Shown here: in pieces, positions 25,219-32,944 of the stretch
How the letters are laid out: each line of letters starts with the position of its first letter
How positions within the stretch are numbered: position 1 is the stretch's first letter
NCBI GenBank assembly: GCA_022827265.1
Contig: JAJDTF010000059.1
Location: 1-37,273 of the forward strand
DNA: 37,273 bases
Source: Acidimicrobiia bacterium
Lineage (GTDB): Bacteria > Actinomycetota > Acidimicrobiia > Acidimicrobiales > Poriferisodalaceae
Direction: 5' to 3'
Position numbers and translations under genes: made by a program
Notes under the pieces: model-generated
Told to the model about the DNA's origin: nothing
Seen by the model: only the letters and a program-made list of their open reading frames with translations
The model's database searches: none

Positions 25219-25461
25219 GTGGCGACCAAGGCTGGAGAGCGTCTGGACTTCGACGGCGGCGTACAGGTCATCGTCACCAAGGGCGGTGAGGCTGACATTT
25301 CCGCGTCGTCTGGCGGCGAGGGACTGAAGGTCGGCAAGCGCTACCAGGACGAGGATTCCGGTATCGAGGTGCTCGTCACCAAGCCGGGCGCGGTGACCTT
25401 GCAGTGCAACGGCAAGGACATGGCGCTGCAGGAGCCCAAGAAGACCAAGTCGGCCGACTGA
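25219..25461 (+). CDS. Small hypothetical protein with internal repeat
   Basis: An 80-residue protein I do not recognise. It starts at a GTG with AGGGGGAT a few bases upstream. Two halves resemble each other: GGVQVIVTKGGEADIS (about 13-28) and SGIEVLVTKPGAVTLQ (about 47-62), a 34-residue period. This suggests a duplicated beta-hairpin unit. One Cys is present and the tail is Lys-rich (EPKKTKSAD). No signal peptide or membrane segment is seen. Clean start signals and strand-like repeats argue that it is a real gene. The 12-bp repeats at its 3' end begin at its last codons. Confidence 0.7.
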   Translation: MATKAGERLDFDGGVQVIVTKGGEADISASSGGEGLKVGKRYQDEDSGIEVLVTKPGAVTLQCNGKDMALQEPKKTKSAD

Positions 25462-25521
25462 GGCCGGTCATCAGGGTCTGGGCCGACTGAGGCAGACCAT
25501 TTGACTCAGGGCCGACTGAGG
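25452..25521. repeat. Three copies of a 12-bp core at exact 29-bp period
   Basis: GGCCGACTGAGG occurs at 25452, 25481 and 25510, each 29 bases apart, starting in the end of the small gene and running into the intergenic region. The first copy contains that gene's stop codon (TGA). The intervening bases are less conserved. Confidence 0.8.
25475..25498 (+). terminator. Candidate hairpin terminator after the small gene
   Basis: GGTCT...GCC pairs with GGC...AGACC around a six-base loop, with a two-base bulge, followed by ATTT. It sits 14 bases after the stop of the small gene and uses the second repeat core. The short T tract makes intrinsic termination plausible but unproven. Confidence 0.4.
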
Positions 25522-25559
25522 GACAACCTGCGCCGGCCACCCGAGGGGGTGGTGGCACC

Positions 25560-26255
25560 CTGAAACGCATCGAGCACACACTGCGAGGCGGCGCGCTGGA
25601 CAGCACCGCGGCGCGTGCACTGACGGATCTGTGCGCGTCGGTGCGTGAGGCGCGCGAGCCGGCGGTGCTGGTGCTGCGCAACGAACCCGGCAGCGACTTC
25701 TGCTCGGGCATCGGCTTCGACCCACTGGAGCTGCAGCCCGACCCCGCGTCAGCGCTGGCCGCGGTTCGGAACCCGGTGGTGTGTGCCATTTCGGGCGAAT
25801 GCACCGGAGCGGGACTCGAGATAGCGCTGGCCTGCGATGTGCGCCTGTGCGATGCGAGCGCCCGGTTCGCGATGCGCGATGCGCTGGAGGGTCGGCTGCC
25901 GGCATGGGGCGGCACCCAGCGACTGCCCCGTGCGATCGGTGCCTCGCGGGCGAGTGCAATGTTGCTGCTAGGAACCGAAGTCGACGCGGCAACAGCACTG
26001 GAGTGGGGGCTGGCACACGTCGTCGAAACCGACCTGGACGAGGCAGTAGATCGCTGGCTGGACGAGCTGGCCGGCGCGGGCCCGCTGGCGCTTGAGTTCG
26101 CCAAGGAAGCCGTGCACAGGGGCTCGGAGCTGCCGCTCGCCGACGGCCTGCGCCTCGAAGGCGACCTGAACCACCAGCTCGCAGCCACCGAGGATCGCGC
26201 CGAGGGTCTCGCCGCCTTCTTCGACAAGCGCCCGCCCGACTTCTCAGGGCGTTAG
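25560..26255 (+). CDS. Enoyl-CoA hydratase/isomerase family protein, possible CTG start
   Basis: A crotonase-fold protein acting on CoA thioesters. Visible are the first oxyanion strand (PAVLVLRNEPGSDFCSGIGFD), the second (CTGAGLEIALACDVRL) with the Glu144-like residue, and the Glu164-like residue in LEGRLPAWGG. Homologous sequence extends upstream of the first standard start (GTG 25641), through RIEHTLRGGALDSTAARALTDL, to a CTG at 25560 behind GAGGGGG. No ATG, GTG or TTG occurs in that extension, so a CTG start is the best guess; a start at 25641 would lack the first strands. It is followed within 32 bases by the CoA-transferase-like gene, suggesting one operon with the next two genes. Confidence 0.75.
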   Translation: MKRIEHTLRGGALDSTAARALTDLCASVREAREPAVLVLRNEPGSDFCSGIGFDPLELQPDPASALAAVRNPVVCAISGECTGAGLEIALACDVRLCDASARFAMRDALEGRLPAWGGTQRLPRAIGASRASAMLLLGTEVDAATALEWGLAHVVETDLDEAVDRWLDELAGAGPLALEFAKEAVHRGSELPLADGLRLEGDLNHQLAATEDRAEGLAAFFDKRPPDFSGR

Positions 26256-26286
26256 CCGTGAGAAGCATCAGACACAGCGCAGGTCG

Positions 26287-27360
26287 ATGAGCGATTGGCT
26301 GCCGCCGAGCCTGTTCGACTACAGCGCCGAATTGGCCGATGCTGTGGATCGGCGGCTGGGTACCGGCGTGGTGGGCGACGCCAAGAGCTGGATCGAGATG
26401 CCCCGCCGGCTCGGGACCGCAGATGTGCCGAACGAACCGGTGCCGTGGGGCACCGGCGCGCTGTGCGTGGATCTCGGGCCAGACGACGCCGAGACCTGGG
26501 AACGCTTCGCCGAGGTGCACCGGGGAGAGCCGGACCCAGAAGCTGTCGCCGTCGCAGCCCAGGAGTGGCGCCTGCCAGTGACGCCATACCGCCGGCTTCC
26601 CGATGCGTCCACCCGGCGGGGTGCAATCTCGGCCGTCGGCACGGCGTCTGGCACATCCGGTGCGACGCCAGCTGCGTCGACCATCGTCTCTGGCACTTCC
26701 GGTACAACGCCAAGCCTGTCCGGCGTCGGCAGTGCCAGCGTGGTGGACCTGACTTCCATGTGGGCCGGTCCGCTTTGCACCGAACTGCTGGGCCGCTCGG
26801 GAGCTGACGTGCTCAAGGTCAGCTCCACGGCGCGACCCGACGGACTCGTGGGCACGCCGATGTACGCAGAATTGAATGCCAGCAAGACGGTCGTCGATCT
26901 TGACCCGCGTTTCCCGGCAGGCCGTCAGAGCCTCGACGAGCTCTTGGGTTCGGCAGATCTGCTCGTCACGTCGCTGTCGCCGCGGGCGCTCGCCAATCTG
27001 GAACTGCTGCCGGAGCAGCTCTGCGCCCGCCACCGACGGCTGCGCACGTTGGCGATCACCGCGTTCGAACCGGATTCGCCGGAGCGCGACTGGATCGCCT
27101 ACGGCACGGGCGTGTACGCCGTCTCGGGCCTGGGCTGGCTGGGCGACGAACCGCAGGCACCCGCGTACTCCTATCCCGATCCGCTTGCGGGACTGCAGGC
27201 AGCGCGCGTCGCGGCTGACCAGCTTGCGGGCGTCGCGCCCCAACACACGCGTGTGTCGCTGGCGGGCGCGGTGGCGCCGCTGGCCAACCGGGCGTCCTGC
27301 AGCAGCGCCGCAGCGACCGCGGCTCCTGTTGCCGGGTCGGACGGTGATCGGCGTGGCTGA
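26287..27360 (+). CDS. CaiB-like CoA-transferase homologue, probably degenerate active site
   Basis: A 357-residue protein whose second half begins with a family III CoA-transferase core: SVVDLTSMWAGPLCTELLGRSGADVLKVSSTARPDG, then LNASKTVVDLDP. The first 120 residues and a low-complexity Gly/Ser/Thr linker (GTASGTSG, SGTSGTTPS) are unusual. The region that normally holds the catalytic Asp (G-x-h-V-D-x-S) reads HTRVSLAGAVAPL, with Arg in place of Asp. It is shorter than normal family members, which run near 400 residues for the core alone. It may be an inactive or structural partner of another CoA-transferase, or a decaying gene. It sits between two enoyl-CoA hydratase genes on the same strand. 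Confidence 0.7.
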   Translation: MSDWLPPSLFDYSAELADAVDRRLGTGVVGDAKSWIEMPRRLGTADVPNEPVPWGTGALCVDLGPDDAETWERFAEVHRGEPDPEAVAVAAQEWRLPVTPYRRLPDASTRRGAISAVGTASGTSGATPAASTIVSGTSGTTPSLSGVGSASVVDLTSMWAGPLCTELLGRSGADVLKVSSTARPDGLVGTPMYAELNASKTVVDLDPRFPAGRQSLDELLGSADLLVTSLSPRALANLELLPEQLCARHRRLRTLAITAFEPDSPERDWIAYGTGVYAVSGLGWLGDEPQAPAYSYPDPLAGLQAARVAADQLAGVAPQHTRVSLAGAVAPLANRASCSSAAATAAPVAGSDGDRRG

Positions 27361-27425
27361 GATCGGCGGCGTCAGCGGAGCGAATGTCGGTCAGCCGCTC
27401 GCTGCCGGGTCCGATGGTGCGAGTC

Positions 27426-28163
27426 ATGGCTGAGCGGGTACGGCTGGTGTTCGGCCATGACGGCGTGGCCACGATCATGCTGTGCCACCCGCCGCTCAAC
27501 ATCTACGACCTCGACATGCGCGACGGGCTCATCGAGGCGATCACTGCCGTGCGCGACGTGCCCGACGTGCGCTGCGTGGTTCTCGCCGCCGAGGGCAAGC
27601 ACTTCAGCGCCGGTGCCGACCTGTCTGAGTTCAGCACCGCCGAGTCGATCTTCGATGCACGGCGCATCCGCTGGGACCGCGACCCGTGGCTGCCGCTGGT
27701 GAACTTGCCAGTGCCCACCCTGTGCGCGCTGCACGGCTACGCGCTCGGCTCGGGCTTGGAGATGTCGCTGCTGTGCGACCTGCGCATCGCGAGCGAAGAC
27801 TCGGTGATGGGCCTGCCAGAAGCCAAGCTCGGCATGCTGCCCGCAGCGGGCGGCACGCAGAGCCTCACCGCAGCCATCGGACCTGTGGCAGCCCTGCCGC
27901 TCGTGCTCAGCGGCGTCAACATCGACGCAGCCGAAGCTCACCGGCTCGGCATCGTCTGTGAGGTCGTGCCGACCGATGATCTCGACAGTCGCACAGCGGA
28001 ACTCGCAGGCTTGCTCGCCCGGATCGATCAACCGGTGGCAAGAACGCTGCGCCGCTGTCTGCGAGCCGCGAACGACCTCCCGCTCAGCGACGGCCTGACC
28101 GTAGAGCGCCGCTCGGCCCGCCTCGTCGCCGCCGGTTCGGGCGACAAATCTCCGTCGCCATAG
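27426..28163 (+). CDS. Enoyl-CoA hydratase (intact copy)
   Basis: A 245-residue crotonase protein. It shows VVLAAEGKHFSAGADLSEF for the first oxyanion strand, GYALGSGLEMSLLCDLRIA with the Glu144-like residue and GLPEAKLGMLPAAGG with the Glu164-like residue. Both acid/base glutamates are present, so true hydratase activity is plausible. The start ATG at 27426 follows shortly after the CoA-transferase-like gene; an in-frame ATG at 27414 is an alternative. From base 27786 on, its 3' part is repeated as a broken copy at 29244-29621, the result of a tandem duplication. Confidence 0.88.
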   Translation: MAERVRLVFGHDGVATIMLCHPPLNIYDLDMRDGLIEAITAVRDVPDVRCVVLAAEGKHFSAGADLSEFSTAESIFDARRIRWDRDPWLPLVNLPVPTLCALHGYALGSGLEMSLLCDLRIASEDSVMGLPEAKLGMLPAAGGTQSLTAAIGPVAALPLVLSGVNIDAAEAHRLGIVCEVVPTDDLDSRTAELAGLLARIDQPVARTLRRCLRAANDLPLSDGLTVERRSARLVAAGSGDKSPSP

Positions 28164-28190
28164 CTGCGGGAGCGCCTTTCGGGCGGCCTG

Positions 28191-28622
28191 TCAGCGAGAG
28201 ACGACGCAGAACTCCGAGCCTTCGGGGTCGGCCATGACGGTGGCCCGGAACCCGAGGTGGCCGGCGACCTCGGCGGCTGCGGGAACGAGAACAGTTGCGC
28301 CGAGCGAGACGAGGCGGGCGACTTCGGTATCCATTTCACCGGTGAACAGATCCAGATGCGCACGCAGCTTGGCCGTCTTGGCCTCGGGCACGCGCTGGAT
28401 GGTCAGGTGGTTCAGCATCCGGCCGCCGCCGGCTTCCGACAGCGTGATGTAGGGACGCCCGTTGCCGGCCCGCGTATTGAAGCCGATGGCGGCTTGCCAG
28501 AAGTCGGCGATGCGCTCCGGGTCGGTGCAGTCGATCGTCACCCCGACAGCCCGCAGCTGCGGACCAGCTTCGGCGTCGTCGCCTGTCGTCCCGTCAGACG
28601 TCGCAGCGGCCGATTCGCTCAT
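28191..28622 (-). CDS. VOC family protein (intact copy)
   Basis: A 143-residue single-domain vicinal-oxygen-chelate protein. The core is GVTIDCTDPERIADFWQAAIGF, then RAHLDLFTGEMDTEVARLVSLGATVLVP, ending in VMADPEGSEFCVVSR. The first 25 residues are an Ala/Ser/Thr/Asp-rich tail. It looks complete and is probably functional; the substrate is unknown. A second, frameshifted copy lies at 29650-30076. It is convergent with the intact enoyl-CoA hydratase gene. Its upstream flank (28634-28712) is the duplicated 3' tail of the acetoacetate-decarboxylase-like gene. Confidence 0.88.
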   Translation of the reverse strand: MSESAAATSDGTTGDDAEAGPQLRAVGVTIDCTDPERIADFWQAAIGFNTRAGNGRPYITLSEAGGGRMLNHLTIQRVPEAKTAKLRAHLDLFTGEMDTEVARLVSLGATVLVPAAAEVAGHLGFRATVMADPEGSEFCVVSR

Positions 28623-28633
28623 GACACCGGAAA

Positions 28634-28712
28634 CTACTGCACCCGTTCGGTGCCCTCTGCGGCGGGCAACGCGGGATCGCAGACAAAGCGGATTGCAGGA
28701 ATCTCGCCGTCG
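28634..28712 (-). pseudogene. Orphan 3' tail of the acetoacetate-decarboxylase-like gene
   Basis: On the minus strand this reads EIPAIRFVCDPALPAAEGTERVQ then TAG, the same ending as the intact gene at 30088-30891. It is the edge of the duplicated unit. Its continuation (DPYWAVSCSASLE) is found at about 29209-29243, on the far side of the AT-rich insert. Confidence 0.75.
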
Positions 28713-29208
28713 CTAGAGAATCCTGCGAAATCCATATCCTGTTAATCAGACCTGCTTGACAACTTCAAAGAGTTTATCTGTCAGACCAAACGGCTAATTC
28801 ATTCCCGGCCGGGTCATGGAAATGGAAGCGCTTGCCTCCCGGGAATTGATAAGTATCAACTGTTATCTTACCTCCAGCATCAGTAATAGCCAGCATCGAT
28901 TGTTCAAGATTTTCGCTATAAATCACGGTAAGGGTCTTGTTGGTTTGTGTCGGCTCAACATCTATGCCACTCGTAAGGCCGCTACTGTAGGTATCGCTAT
29001 ATTGATCGCCCCAATCGGTGTACTCCCAGCCGAATGTTCGGAAGTAGAATTTCGTTAACTGATCTCGCTCCTCTTGAGAAGAAGCCCTGAGCTCTACTAG
29101 ATCAATCTCGTTATGCTTACTCATTGGCTTATTCCTTAAGATTCAAAAGTCATAATCATAGATGTATTTGACTGCAACCAAGCTGATCCAGTATACTATC
29201 ATTGAATT
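28713..29208. mobile_element. AT-rich insertion splitting the duplicated segment
   Basis: About 496 bases, visibly AT-richer than both flanks, separate two pieces of the duplicated decarboxylase-like gene tail that are contiguous in the other copy (30145-30204). The insert carries one complete VOC gene and no recombinase. Boundaries are placed where the flanks stop matching the intact copy and are good to a few bases. No clear terminal repeats or target duplication are seen. Confidence 0.65.
28774..29124 (-). CDS. Low-GC VOC family protein, likely acquired
   Basis: A 116-residue vicinal-oxygen-chelate protein: DLVELRASSQEERDQLTKFY, FGWEYTDWGDQY, and a final strand FHFHDPAGNELAVWSDR. AAGGA is placed eight bases before the ATG. 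Codon use (AAT, ATT, ACT, TTA on the coding strand) is unlike every neighbour, which are strongly GC-biased in the third position. It lies entirely inside the AT-rich insert. Horizontal acquisition from a lower-GC bacterium is a strong inference; the donor cannot be named. Function within the VOC superfamily is unknown. Confidence 0.8.
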   Translation of the reverse strand: MSKHNEIDLVELRASSQEERDQLTKFYFRTFGWEYTDWGDQYSDTYSSGLTSGIDVEPTQTNKTLTVIYSENLEQSMLAITDAGGKITVDTYQFPGGKRFHFHDPAGNELAVWSDR

Positions 29209-29243
29209 TCCAGAGACGCCGAGCAGCTCACGGCCCAGTACGG

Positions 29244-29621
29244 ATCGCGAGCGAAGACTCGGTGATGGGCCTGCCCGAGACCAAACTCGGCATGCTGTCG
29301 GCAGCGGTCGGCACGCAGAGCCTCACCGCAGCCATCGGACCGGTGGCAGCCCTGCCGTAAGTGCTCAGCGGCCGCAACATCGACGCAGCCGAAGCTCACC
29401 GGTTCGGCATCGTCTGTGAGGTCGTGCCGACCGATGATCTCGACAGCCGCACGGCGGAACTCGCAGGCCAGCTCGCCCGGATCGATCAGCCCGTGGCGCG
29501 GGCACTGCGCCGTTGCCTGCGCGCCGCGAACGACCTACCGCTCGGCGACGGATTGTTCGTCGAGCGCCGCTCGGCCCGCCTCGTCGCCGCTGGCTCAATC
29601 GGCGACACACAGACGCCATAG
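29244..29621 (+). pseudogene. Truncated second copy of the enoyl-CoA hydratase
   Basis: This repeats the 3' half of the gene at 27426-28163, from the IASEDSVMGLPE segment to the end. The 5' half is absent because the duplication breakpoint lies at 29244. A TAA replaces the Leu codon CTC of the intact copy at AALP-L-VLSG (29358-29360), so no full product is possible. The remaining frame 29361-29621 is open but lacks the CoA-binding oxyanion strands. It is the unit's second copy and is no longer functional. Confidence 0.85.
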
Positions 29622-29649
29622 CTGCGGGCGCACCCTTCGGTACAACCCC

Positions 29650-30076
29650 TCAGCGGGAGACGATGCAGAACTCCGAGCCCTCGGGGTCGGCCATGACAGT
29701 GGCACGGAAACCCAGGTGGCCGGCGACTTCCTCTGAGGCCGGCACTAGCTCTGATGCGTCCAGCGCCACGAGCCGAGCGACCTCGGAGTCCATGTCGCCG
29801 GTGAACAGATCCAGATGCGCACGCAGCTTGGCCGTCTTAGCCTCGGGCACGCGCTGGATTTGTGAGATGGTTGAGCATCCGGCCGCCGCCGGCTTCCGAC
29901 AGCGTGATGTAGGGATGCCCGTTGCCGACCCGCGTGTTGAAGCCGATGGCGGCTTGCCAGAAATCGGCGATGCGCTCCGGGTCGGCGCAGTCGATCGTTA
30001 CCCCGACTGCCCGCAATTGCGGTGCGTCGGCCACGTCATCGGTCGTGGCAGGCGTCGCTGCGGCCGTCTCGCTCAT
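29650..30076 (-). pseudogene. Second VOC copy with +1 frameshift
   Basis: This is a close duplicate of the VOC gene at 28191-28622, with the same start (MSETAAATP) and the same end (DPEGSEFCIVSR). Near 29860 the second copy has one extra base compared with the first, moving the reading frame in the middle of the chain (after MLNHLT). The N-terminal half and C-terminal half are therefore in different frames. Apart from that, identity between copies is high, so the lesion is recent. A sequencing error is possible, but the adjacent hydratase copy is also broken, which supports decay of the duplicated unit. Confidence 0.8.
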
Positions 30077-30087
30077 GGCAGTGAAAA

Positions 30088-30891
30088 TTACTGCACCCGT
30101 TCGGTGCCCTCTGCGGCGGGCAACGCGGGATCGCAGACGAAGCGGATGGCAGGAATCTCGACGTCCTCCAGCGACACCGAGCAGCTCACCACCCAGTACG
30201 GATCCAGCAGCGGCTGCCCCCAAGCGGCCGCATCGAACGCCTCGATCCGGGCCGCCAACCGCTCGACACGCGACGGCTCGTGATGCGTCTCGACCTGAAC
30301 GAGACGGAGTCCCAGCGGCGTGTGCGCCAGGTTCATCGAGCCGACGTGCTGGAGATCGCCCACCGACAGCGGATCGGGGTCGAGCGCGCTGACCGACAGC
30401 ATCACCCCGTTGCCCCTGCCGCCCCCGCCGTCGTGCCCCTTACCCCTGCCGTCGCTGCCGCCCCCGCCGATGTCGGATTCCGCTGACACCCGCAGGCCGA
30501 CCTCGTCGTAGTGCCGTCTCAGCGAGACATCGGCGTGACGGGCCGGAAAGCCGAACTGGGTCTGCAGGCCCTGGACGGCGCTCGCCGTGGAAGCGGCTGC
30601 GCCGACGCAGAACGTCCGGGCGCGGGCGCCGCTGCGGCACACCACGCGGACGAACGCTGCACTGAACGCTCCCCACGGGCTTTCGGTCACGTCCCATGCC
30701 TGCAGTGACATTGCAGGCGGCACGATCGGGTGCAATCCCGGCGGCAGCACTGCTTCCCGCGCCGGGCGCCGCAGCTCAGCAACCAGCGACAGGCCGGTCA
30801 CCCCGCCGAGCCGCACCGACTCTGTGCCGAATGCGGCAATCTCGGGCGCGCCGGCCGCCAGTTCGTCGACTGAAGCCGTTCCCGAGATCAT
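30088..30891 (-). CDS. Acetoacetate decarboxylase-like protein
   Basis: A 267-residue protein. The pattern EAVLPPGLHPIVPPAMSLQAWDVTESPWGAF, followed by a strand-rich region, resembles acetoacetate decarboxylase superfamily members, but I cannot place the catalytic Lys with confidence. A Gly/Asp-rich linker (about GGGGSDGRGKGHDGGGGRG) interrupts the second half, which is unusual for the fold. The ATG at 30891 overlaps the stop of the LLM gene (ATGA) and has GGAG upstream, so translation is coupled. The frame continues upstream to 31116, but that part is out-of-frame LLM coding sequence. The 3' 115 bases are duplicated at 28634-28712 and 29209-29246. Confidence 0.55.
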   Translation of the reverse strand: MISGTASVDELAAGAPEIAAFGTESVRLGGVTGLSLVAELRRPAREAVLPPGLHPIVPPAMSLQAWDVTESPWGAFSAAFVRVVCRSGARARTFCVGAAASTASAVQGLQTQFGFPARHADVSLRRHYDEVGLRVSAESDIGGGGSDGRGKGHDGGGGRGNGVMLSVSALDPDPLSVGDLQHVGSMNLAHTPLGLRLVQVETHHEPSRVERLAARIEAFDAAAWGQPLLDPYWVVSCSVSLEDVEIPAIRFVCDPALPAAEGTERVQ

Positions 30892-32094
30892 CGGTTCGCT
30901 CCGGCGGGCATCGTCGAGGGCGCAGGCGAGCCAGATGCGCCGATGTCGGGAACGGTGGTCGGTGCCTGCACGCGCGCAGCCCGCTCGGCCGGGGTCTGGA
31001 ACTGCGGGATCACCTCGGTTGCGAACAGCCGCAGGCTGTCGAGCACTTGCTCCTGGGGAATCATCTCCATGGCATTGAGCAGGAAGTTGATGCCGGTCAC
31101 GCCGACGTCGTCCCACTTGCGGATAGTCCGCACGAGATGGTCGGGGTCGCCGATGCCGACGCCTTCGGGCAAGCCCTTGGCCACGCTCGGGTCGTCAGCG
31201 GGGTGCGCTTCCATTCGGGGTCCCGCGGCTGCGCAGTGCGGCACCCGCATTGCCGAGCGTCTGGTACGCCCGCGTCGGGTACGCCTCGCGGGTGAAGTAC
31301 AGGTGCGCGTTCGACATGCTGAATGCACCCACCATCGGCAGGCCCAGCGCCGCCGCCTGGCGGTAGTCCTCGTGGCAGTACAGGAAGTTGAGCGTGTGGA
31401 CCTGGTCGTTCACGAAGCTGCCGACCGGATCGCAGTTCGCCACCCGGCGGCAGTACTCCTTCGTGCGGCGCTCCTGCTCGGCAAACGGGGCGGCGCTCAC
31501 ACCCAGGCAGCCCAGCCCACGCTCGGCGGCGTCCAGCTCGGTGCCCGGCGTGGTCACCGTCACCCACATCGGCGGGTGCGGTTCCTGGAACGGCTTGGGG
31601 ATGACGTTGCGGGCCGGCATCTCGAATCGGGCGCCCTGCCAGCCGAAGTCGTCGCGGGTCCACATCTGCGGGATCACCCGGCAGAACTCGTCCCATGTCT
31701 TCTTCGTGTCGTCGGGATCGGCGCAGAACCCGCCGAGCTCGGTCCACGTGCTTGACCGGGCCGTGCCCAGCTCGAGGCGGCCGTTCGAGATGATGTCGAG
31801 CGCGGCGGCCCGCTCCGCGACCCGGATCGGATTGTTCATCTCGGGCACGCACACCACGGCACCGTGGCCCACCCGGATGCGCTGGGTCTGCGCCGCGACA
31901 GCCGTGAGGAACACCTCGGGCGCGGGGCAGTGCGAGTACTCCTCGAGGAAGTGATGCTCCACCGCCCAGACGTGGTCGAACCCCAGCTCGTCGGCCACCC
32001 GGCACTGTTCGAGCGCGTTGTGGTACGTCAGCCACTCGTTCGCCCGGCTGAACGGCCGCGGCACCGACAGCTCATAGAAGATCCCGAACTTCAT
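30888..32094 (-). pseudogene. LLM-class (luciferase-like) oxidoreductase, single frameshift
   Basis: A flavin- or F420-dependent monooxygenase-like protein. The N-terminal 299 codons (ATG 32094) are typical: KFGIFYELSVPRPFS, DHVWAVEHHF, RVGHGAVVCVPEMNNPIRVAERAAALD, and GRLELGTARSS. The frame stops at 31195, but the missing C-terminal part (GLPEGVGIGDPDHLVRTIRKWD, GVTGINFLLNAMEMIP) continues at once in another frame down to 30888. That frame's stop overlaps the next start codon. One base too many in the GGGG run at 31200-31203 explains the break. This is either a genuine inactivating slip or a sequence error. TAGAAC six bases before the GTG/ATG could be a leaderless -10 box. Confidence 0.8.
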
Positions 32095-32162
32095 CACGCT
32101 GTTCTAGCCCAGCACCGTCCAAGCGTGACGGTCGAGGCAACGCCGAACGAAGACGGTCCTGC

Positions 32163-32576
32163 TCAGTCGATGGATCCTCGTGGGACGATCCATTCGCATT
32201 GCTGGCCGGTCACAGACGCGATGAGGTCGAAGTCGGCGTCGTAGTGCAGCACAGTGAGATGCTCAATCTCCGCGGCGGCTGCGATCAGCAGGTCTGGGAT
32301 CGGTCTCCCTCGCAGCCCGCGTTCTGCGAGCAGGCGCTGCGTCTGGCGTGCCCGGCGCATGTGTTCGGCCGATGTCTCGATCAAGTGCAGCTCGCCGACA
32401 CCGCTCGCCAGGGTCTCCCATTCGTCGATGTTGCGGGCCGAGAAGCCGATCTCGAGGTCGCTGATGCCTGCACGTGCTGCATGTCCGGCGACGACCAGCG
32501 GCTCGGCCACAGCACGAACCGCATCATGGGACAGCCTGGTCAGCGCACTGGTGTCAAGCAGGTGCGTTAGCGCCAC
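32163..32576 (-). CDS. VapC-type PIN-domain toxin
   Basis: A 137-residue PIN-domain ribonuclease toxin. Acidic active-site residues are present in order: Asp in HLLDTSALTRL, Glu in SDLEIGFSA, Asp in RPIPDLLIAAAAE and Asp in HYDADFDLIA. In characterised VapC toxins these coordinate Mg2+ for cleavage of tRNA or rRNA. It follows its antitoxin with a 10-base overlap, the normal vapB-vapC order. No active-site residue is missing. It is the first of three adjacent toxin-antitoxin modules and is oriented away from the other two. Confidence 0.9.
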   Translation of the reverse strand: MALTHLLDTSALTRLSHDAVRAVAEPLVVAGHAARAGISDLEIGFSARNIDEWETLASGVGELHLIETSAEHMRRARQTQRLLAERGLRGRPIPDLLIAAAAEIEHLTVLHYDADFDLIASVTGQQCEWIVPRGSID

Positions 32577-32761
32577 GCGCGCTCACGGTCGTCAAACTCG
32601 AAACTTGCAAGAGCGTCAAGCGCCGCGGCGACCCGCTCGCCCCGAGCGGCGCATGCAGCGCGCAGCGCAGTGTTGACCGTGGCCTTGATCGTGTCGGTGC
32701 CCAGTTCGGCGCGAGCCGCAGACAGAAGCTCCTCATCAAGGTCGATCAGGTGCTTTCCCAT
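32567..32761 (-). CDS. VapB-type antitoxin
   Basis: A 64-residue antitoxin from the ATG at 32761: GKHLIDLDEELLSAARAELG, then TIKATVNTALRAACAARGE, a pattern common among VapB proteins of mycobacteria and relatives. The acidic C-terminus (FEFDDRERAW) should occupy the toxin active site. The frame extends upstream to 32785, but the extra residues overlap the operator-like repeats. It overlaps the toxin start by 10 bases. Autoregulation through the TATATAC repeats just upstream is likely. Confidence 0.88.
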   Translation of the reverse strand: MGKHLIDLDEELLSAARAELGTDTIKATVNTALRAACAARGERVAAALDALASFEFDDRERAWR

Positions 32762-32769
32762 GACTCGGA

Positions 32770-32797
32770 GTATATACGTTGTCAAGCGGATATATAC
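32770..32797 (-). promoter_or_regulatory. Paired TATATAC elements with -10 box before vapB
   Basis: GTATATAC (32770-32777, itself palindromic) and ATATATAC (32790-32797) lie 20 bases apart. On the minus strand TATACT, seven bases before the ATG, fits a TAnnnT -10 box. There is no ribosome site, so the message is probably leaderless. The paired elements are a plausible VapBC operator. Confidence 0.5.
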
Positions 32798-32944
32798 CCG
32801 ATCAGTGAGCCCGCGTGCTCACGCCGTCGATGCAGCGAAAATCAGGCGACTGGCCCCGATCTGTGGCGGTATCGTCGTTTCCAACGTGGCCGGGAAATGG
32901 CCGTACATTATTGGGCACGGCAGAGCGGAACGGGGGCAGGCACC

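Noticed and set aside
31097-32035. 312-codon minus-strand frame over the LLM gene
   Set aside because: Arg/Gly-rich shadow frame; the LLM motifs are in the other frame.
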